Shown: positions 4,947-6,876 of the stretch, one piece after another
How positions within the stretch are numbered: position 1 is the first letter of the stretch
Layout: each line of letters opens with the position of its first letter
Assembly: GCA_029077775.1 (NCBI GenBank)
Contig: JAQNCU010000161.1
Coordinates: 1-6,876, forward strand
Reading direction: 5' to 3'
DNA from: Acidocella sp.
Lineage (GTDB): Bacteria; Pseudomonadota; Alphaproteobacteria; Acetobacterales; Acetobacteraceae
Length of the DNA stretch: 6,876 nucleotides
Notes under the pieces: generated by a model
Told to the model about the DNA's origin: nothing
The model's input: the letters and a program-made list of their open reading frames with translations, nothing else
Databases searched by the model: none
Position numbers and translations under genes: made by a program

Positions 4947-6833
4947 ATGACCAGCCCAACTGATCTCGCCCTGCCCACCGGCGTCGCCGTTATCGAGGCC
5001 GCCCTGGCCACCATGCCCGCCAACCCAGGCGTTTACCGGATGCTCGATTCCAAGGGCGACGTGCTTTACGTCGGTAAAGCACGCAACCTTAAAAAGCGCG
5101 TGGTCTCCTACACGCAAATCGCCCGCCTGCCGGAACGCCTGCGCCGCATGGTCGCTGATACCGCCGCCATGGAGATCCTCACCACCCATACCGAGGCTGA
5201 GGCACTGTTGCTTGAAGCCAACCTCATCAAGCGGCTCAAGCCTCGCTTCAACATTTTGCTACGCGACGATAAATCCTACCCCTGGCTGATGCTGACCGAG
5301 GATCATGAATTCCCGCAGATCACCAAACATCGCGGCGCGCATCTGCGTAAAGCCAGCTATTGGGGGCCCTTCGCCTCGGCCTGGTCGGTCAACCAGACAG
5401 TGCAGGCGTTACAGCGCGTGTTTTTGTTGCGCACCTGCGCGGATACCGTGTTCGCCAACCGCACCCGCCCCTGTTTGCTGTTCCAGATAAAACGCTGCGC
5501 CGCCCCCTGCGTTGGGCGTATCGGCCCGGCTGATTACGCAACATTGGTCGCCCAGGCCAAAGCCTTCCTCTCCGGCAAGGCTGGCACGGTGCAGAAGGAT
5601 CTCGCCCAGGCCATGCAGGATGCCGCCGAGGCCATGGAGTTTGAGCGCGCCGCTGCCATCCGCGACCGTCTGCGCGGCCTCTCCTATATCCAGGGTTCTG
5701 ATGTCATAAACCCCGCCAGCCTGACCGATGCCGACGTGATCGCCCTGCACCAGGAGGCCGGGCAGGCCTGCGTGCAGGTGTTTTTCATCCGTGGCGGGCG
5801 CAATAACGGCAATCGCAGCTTTTTTCCCAGCCACGCCAAATCCGACGAGCCCCCGGCGCTGCTCGCCGCCTTCATCGCGCAATTTTATGACGACAAACCC
5901 GTCCCGCCCTTGTTGCTGCTCAGCCACCAACCTGCCGAAAGTGAATTGCTCGCGGAGGCCTTGTCGCTGAAAGCGGAACGCAAAATAACCCTCACGGTGC
6001 CGCAACGCGGGGAGAAACACGATGTTGTGGAGCACGCCCGCACCAATGCGCGTGAGGCGCTGGAGCGCAAACTTGCCGAGAGTGCCGGCCAGGGCAAGCT
6101 GCTGGCCGCCACGGGCGAGGTCTTCGGGCTGTCCGCGCCGCCCAAACGTATCGAGACCTATGATAACTCCCACATCATGGGCAGCTCGGCCTATGGCGTT
6201 ATGGTGGTGGCCGGGCCGGAAGGGCCGGACAAATCCGCCTACCGCAAATTCGCGATCAAATCAGACCTTACGCCCGGCGATGATTTCGCGATGATGCGCG
6301 AGGTCATGCGCCGCCGCTTTGGCCGGGCACTCGCTGAAAACCCGGAACGCGACGCCCCCGCCTGGCCTGATCTGGTGCTGATCGATGGCGGCCCCGGCCA
6401 GCTTTCATCGGCGCGCGCGGTGATGGAGGACCTCGGCCTTAACGACATCCCGCTCGTCGCCATCGCCAAGGGGCCAGACCGTAATGCCGGGCGCGAATGG
6501 TTCCACCAGCCTGGCCGCCCGCCTTTTCAACTGCCAGAGCGCGACCCGGTGCTGTATTTCCTCCAACGGCTGCGCGATGAGGCCCACCGCTTCGCCATCA
6601 CCACCCACCGCAACGCGCGCGCCAAAAAAATCACGCTCTCCGAACTCGATGATATCCAGGGCATTGGCGCGGCACGTAAAAAGGCTTTGCTACTGCATTT
6701 CGGCTCAGCGCGTGGCGTGAAGGCGGCTGGCCTGAAAGACCTGGAGGCCGTAACGGGCATTAACCATGCCACCGCCCGCGCGGTTTACGCGCATTTCCAC
6801 CCTGGCGTGCGCATGGCCGAACCCGCCAGATGA
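4947..6833 (+). CDS. uvrC: UvrABC excision nuclease subunit C
   Basis: A complete 628-residue UvrC, the nuclease that makes both incisions around a lesion once UvrB is loaded. Domains in order: GIY-YIG nuclease for the 3' cut, residues 26-104 (PGVY at 27-30, YVGKARNL at 41-48, and the Glu-bearing TEAEALLLEANLIK at 82-95); a cysteine region with C164, C176, C184 and C188, whose 12/8/4 spacing is that of the Fe-S cluster cysteines described for E. coli UvrC; the UVR domain that contacts UvrB (about 217-250, MEFERAAAIRDRL); the RNase H-like nuclease for the 5' cut with D406 (YDNSH), D480 (LIDGG) and H547 (AHRFA); and tandem helix-hairpin-helix motifs (about 563-617, IQGIGAARKKALL and VTGINHATA). 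Length is normal for the family. The ATG at 4947 puts about 25 residues before the GIY-YIG domain; no clear Shine-Dalgarno sequence is visible and a DnaA box lies just upstream. Confidence 0.98.
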   Translation: MTSPTDLALPTGVAVIEAALATMPANPGVYRMLDSKGDVLYVGKARNLKKRVVSYTQIARLPERLRRMVADTAAMEILTTHTEAEALLLEANLIKRLKPRFNILLRDDKSYPWLMLTEDHEFPQITKHRGAHLRKASYWGPFASAWSVNQTVQALQRVFLLRTCADTVFANRTRPCLLFQIKRCAAPCVGRIGPADYATLVAQAKAFLSGKAGTVQKDLAQAMQDAAEAMEFERAAAIRDRLRGLSYIQGSDVINPASLTDADVIALHQEAGQACVQVFFIRGGRNNGNRSFFPSHAKSDEPPALLAAFIAQFYDDKPVPPLLLLSHQPAESELLAEALSLKAERKITLTVPQRGEKHDVVEHARTNAREALERKLAESAGQGKLLAATGEVFGLSAPPKRIETYDNSHIMGSSAYGVMVVAGPEGPDKSAYRKFAIKSDLTPGDDFAMMREVMRRRFGRALAENPERDAPAWPDLVLIDGGPGQLSSARAVMEDLGLNDIPLVAIAKGPDRNAGREWFHQPGRPPFQLPERDPVLYFLQRLRDEAHRFAITTHRNARAKKITLSELDDIQGIGAARKKALLLHFGSARGVKAAGLKDLEAVTGINHATARAVYAHFHPGVRMAEPAR

Positions 6834-6876
6834 CATGTGCGAAAAATTAATTATTTTTTAGTTGTATGACTCATTT
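6834..6876. other. AT-rich region after uvrC, with AT palindrome and possible start of next gene
   Basis: The last 43 bp are non-coding as far as seen. Bases 6841-6876 are 30/36 A or T. Bases 6842-6859 form an 18-bp A/T palindrome with a central mismatch (AAAAAT-TAATTA-TTTTTT), ending in a T-run. It lacks the GC-rich stem of a Rho-independent terminator, so termination is uncertain. An ATG at 6866 (M-T-H-...) opens a frame to the window end; in many alphaproteobacteria uvrC is followed by pgsA, but three codons cannot test this. Confidence 0.4.

Noticed and set aside
4739..4963. Possible 74-codon plus-strand gene in the folB-uvrC gap
   Set aside because: It starts at a TTG directly after the folB stop, runs through the AT-rich block into uvrC in another frame, has no ribosome binding site and no recognisable pattern.
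5409..6173. Minus-strand open frame of 254 codons inside uvrC
   Set aside because: It lies wholly antisense to the RNase H-like and UVR parts of a well-conserved uvrC and shows no recognisable motif; long antisense frames are common in GC-rich genes.

Overview
The window is GC-rich, gene-dense bacterial DNA with strong GC bias at third codon positions. The gene content, including a UvrC locus next to folB and a PCu(A)C/cytochrome c pair, suggests an aerobic alphaproteobacterium, possibly of the Acetobacteraceae. That placement is an inference from composition and gene style only.

Region 1 (1-3527, plus strand) is the downstream part of a Nit1C-type (nitrilase-1, MSMEG_0567-0572 / sll0784-0788 type) gene cluster. 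In order it holds the C-terminal end of an MSMEG_0568-family radical SAM protein, an MSMEG_0567/Sll0786-family GNAT acetyltransferase, an sll0787-family AIR-synthase-like protein, a small MSMEG_0570-family protein and an MSMEG_0569-family flavin-dependent oxidoreductase. The genes are separated by 12 bp or overlap by 4-8 bp, so they form one operon. The nitrilase and the MSMEG_0572-family gene that usually accompany them would lie upstream of base 1. Clusters of this type are linked in the literature to nitrogen starvation and to cyanide/nitrile assimilation, but the chemistry of the non-nitrilase proteins is not settled. The flavoprotein carries an in-frame 30-bp tandem repeat (2520-2630), and every copy contains a perfect 7-bp-stem hairpin.

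Region 2 (3494-4251, minus strand) is a two-gene exported copper/heme unit: a PCu(A)C-type periplasmic copper chaperone with a perfect H-X10-M-X21-H-X-M motif, translationally coupled (ATGA) to a small monohaem class I cytochrome c. The cytochrome gene runs convergently into the flavoprotein gene and overlaps its end by 34 bp.

Region 3 (4252-6876, plus strand) has folB (dihydroneopterin aldolase), diverging from the copper chaperone across 76 bp. A 208-bp intergenic gap follows, with a strikingly AT-rich core and a consensus DnaA box. Then comes complete uvrC (excision nuclease subunit C) with all its expected domains, including the four-cysteine Fe-S pattern. The window ends in a second AT-rich stretch, where the next gene may just be starting.

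No tRNA, rRNA, CRISPR array, insertion sequence or phage gene was seen.
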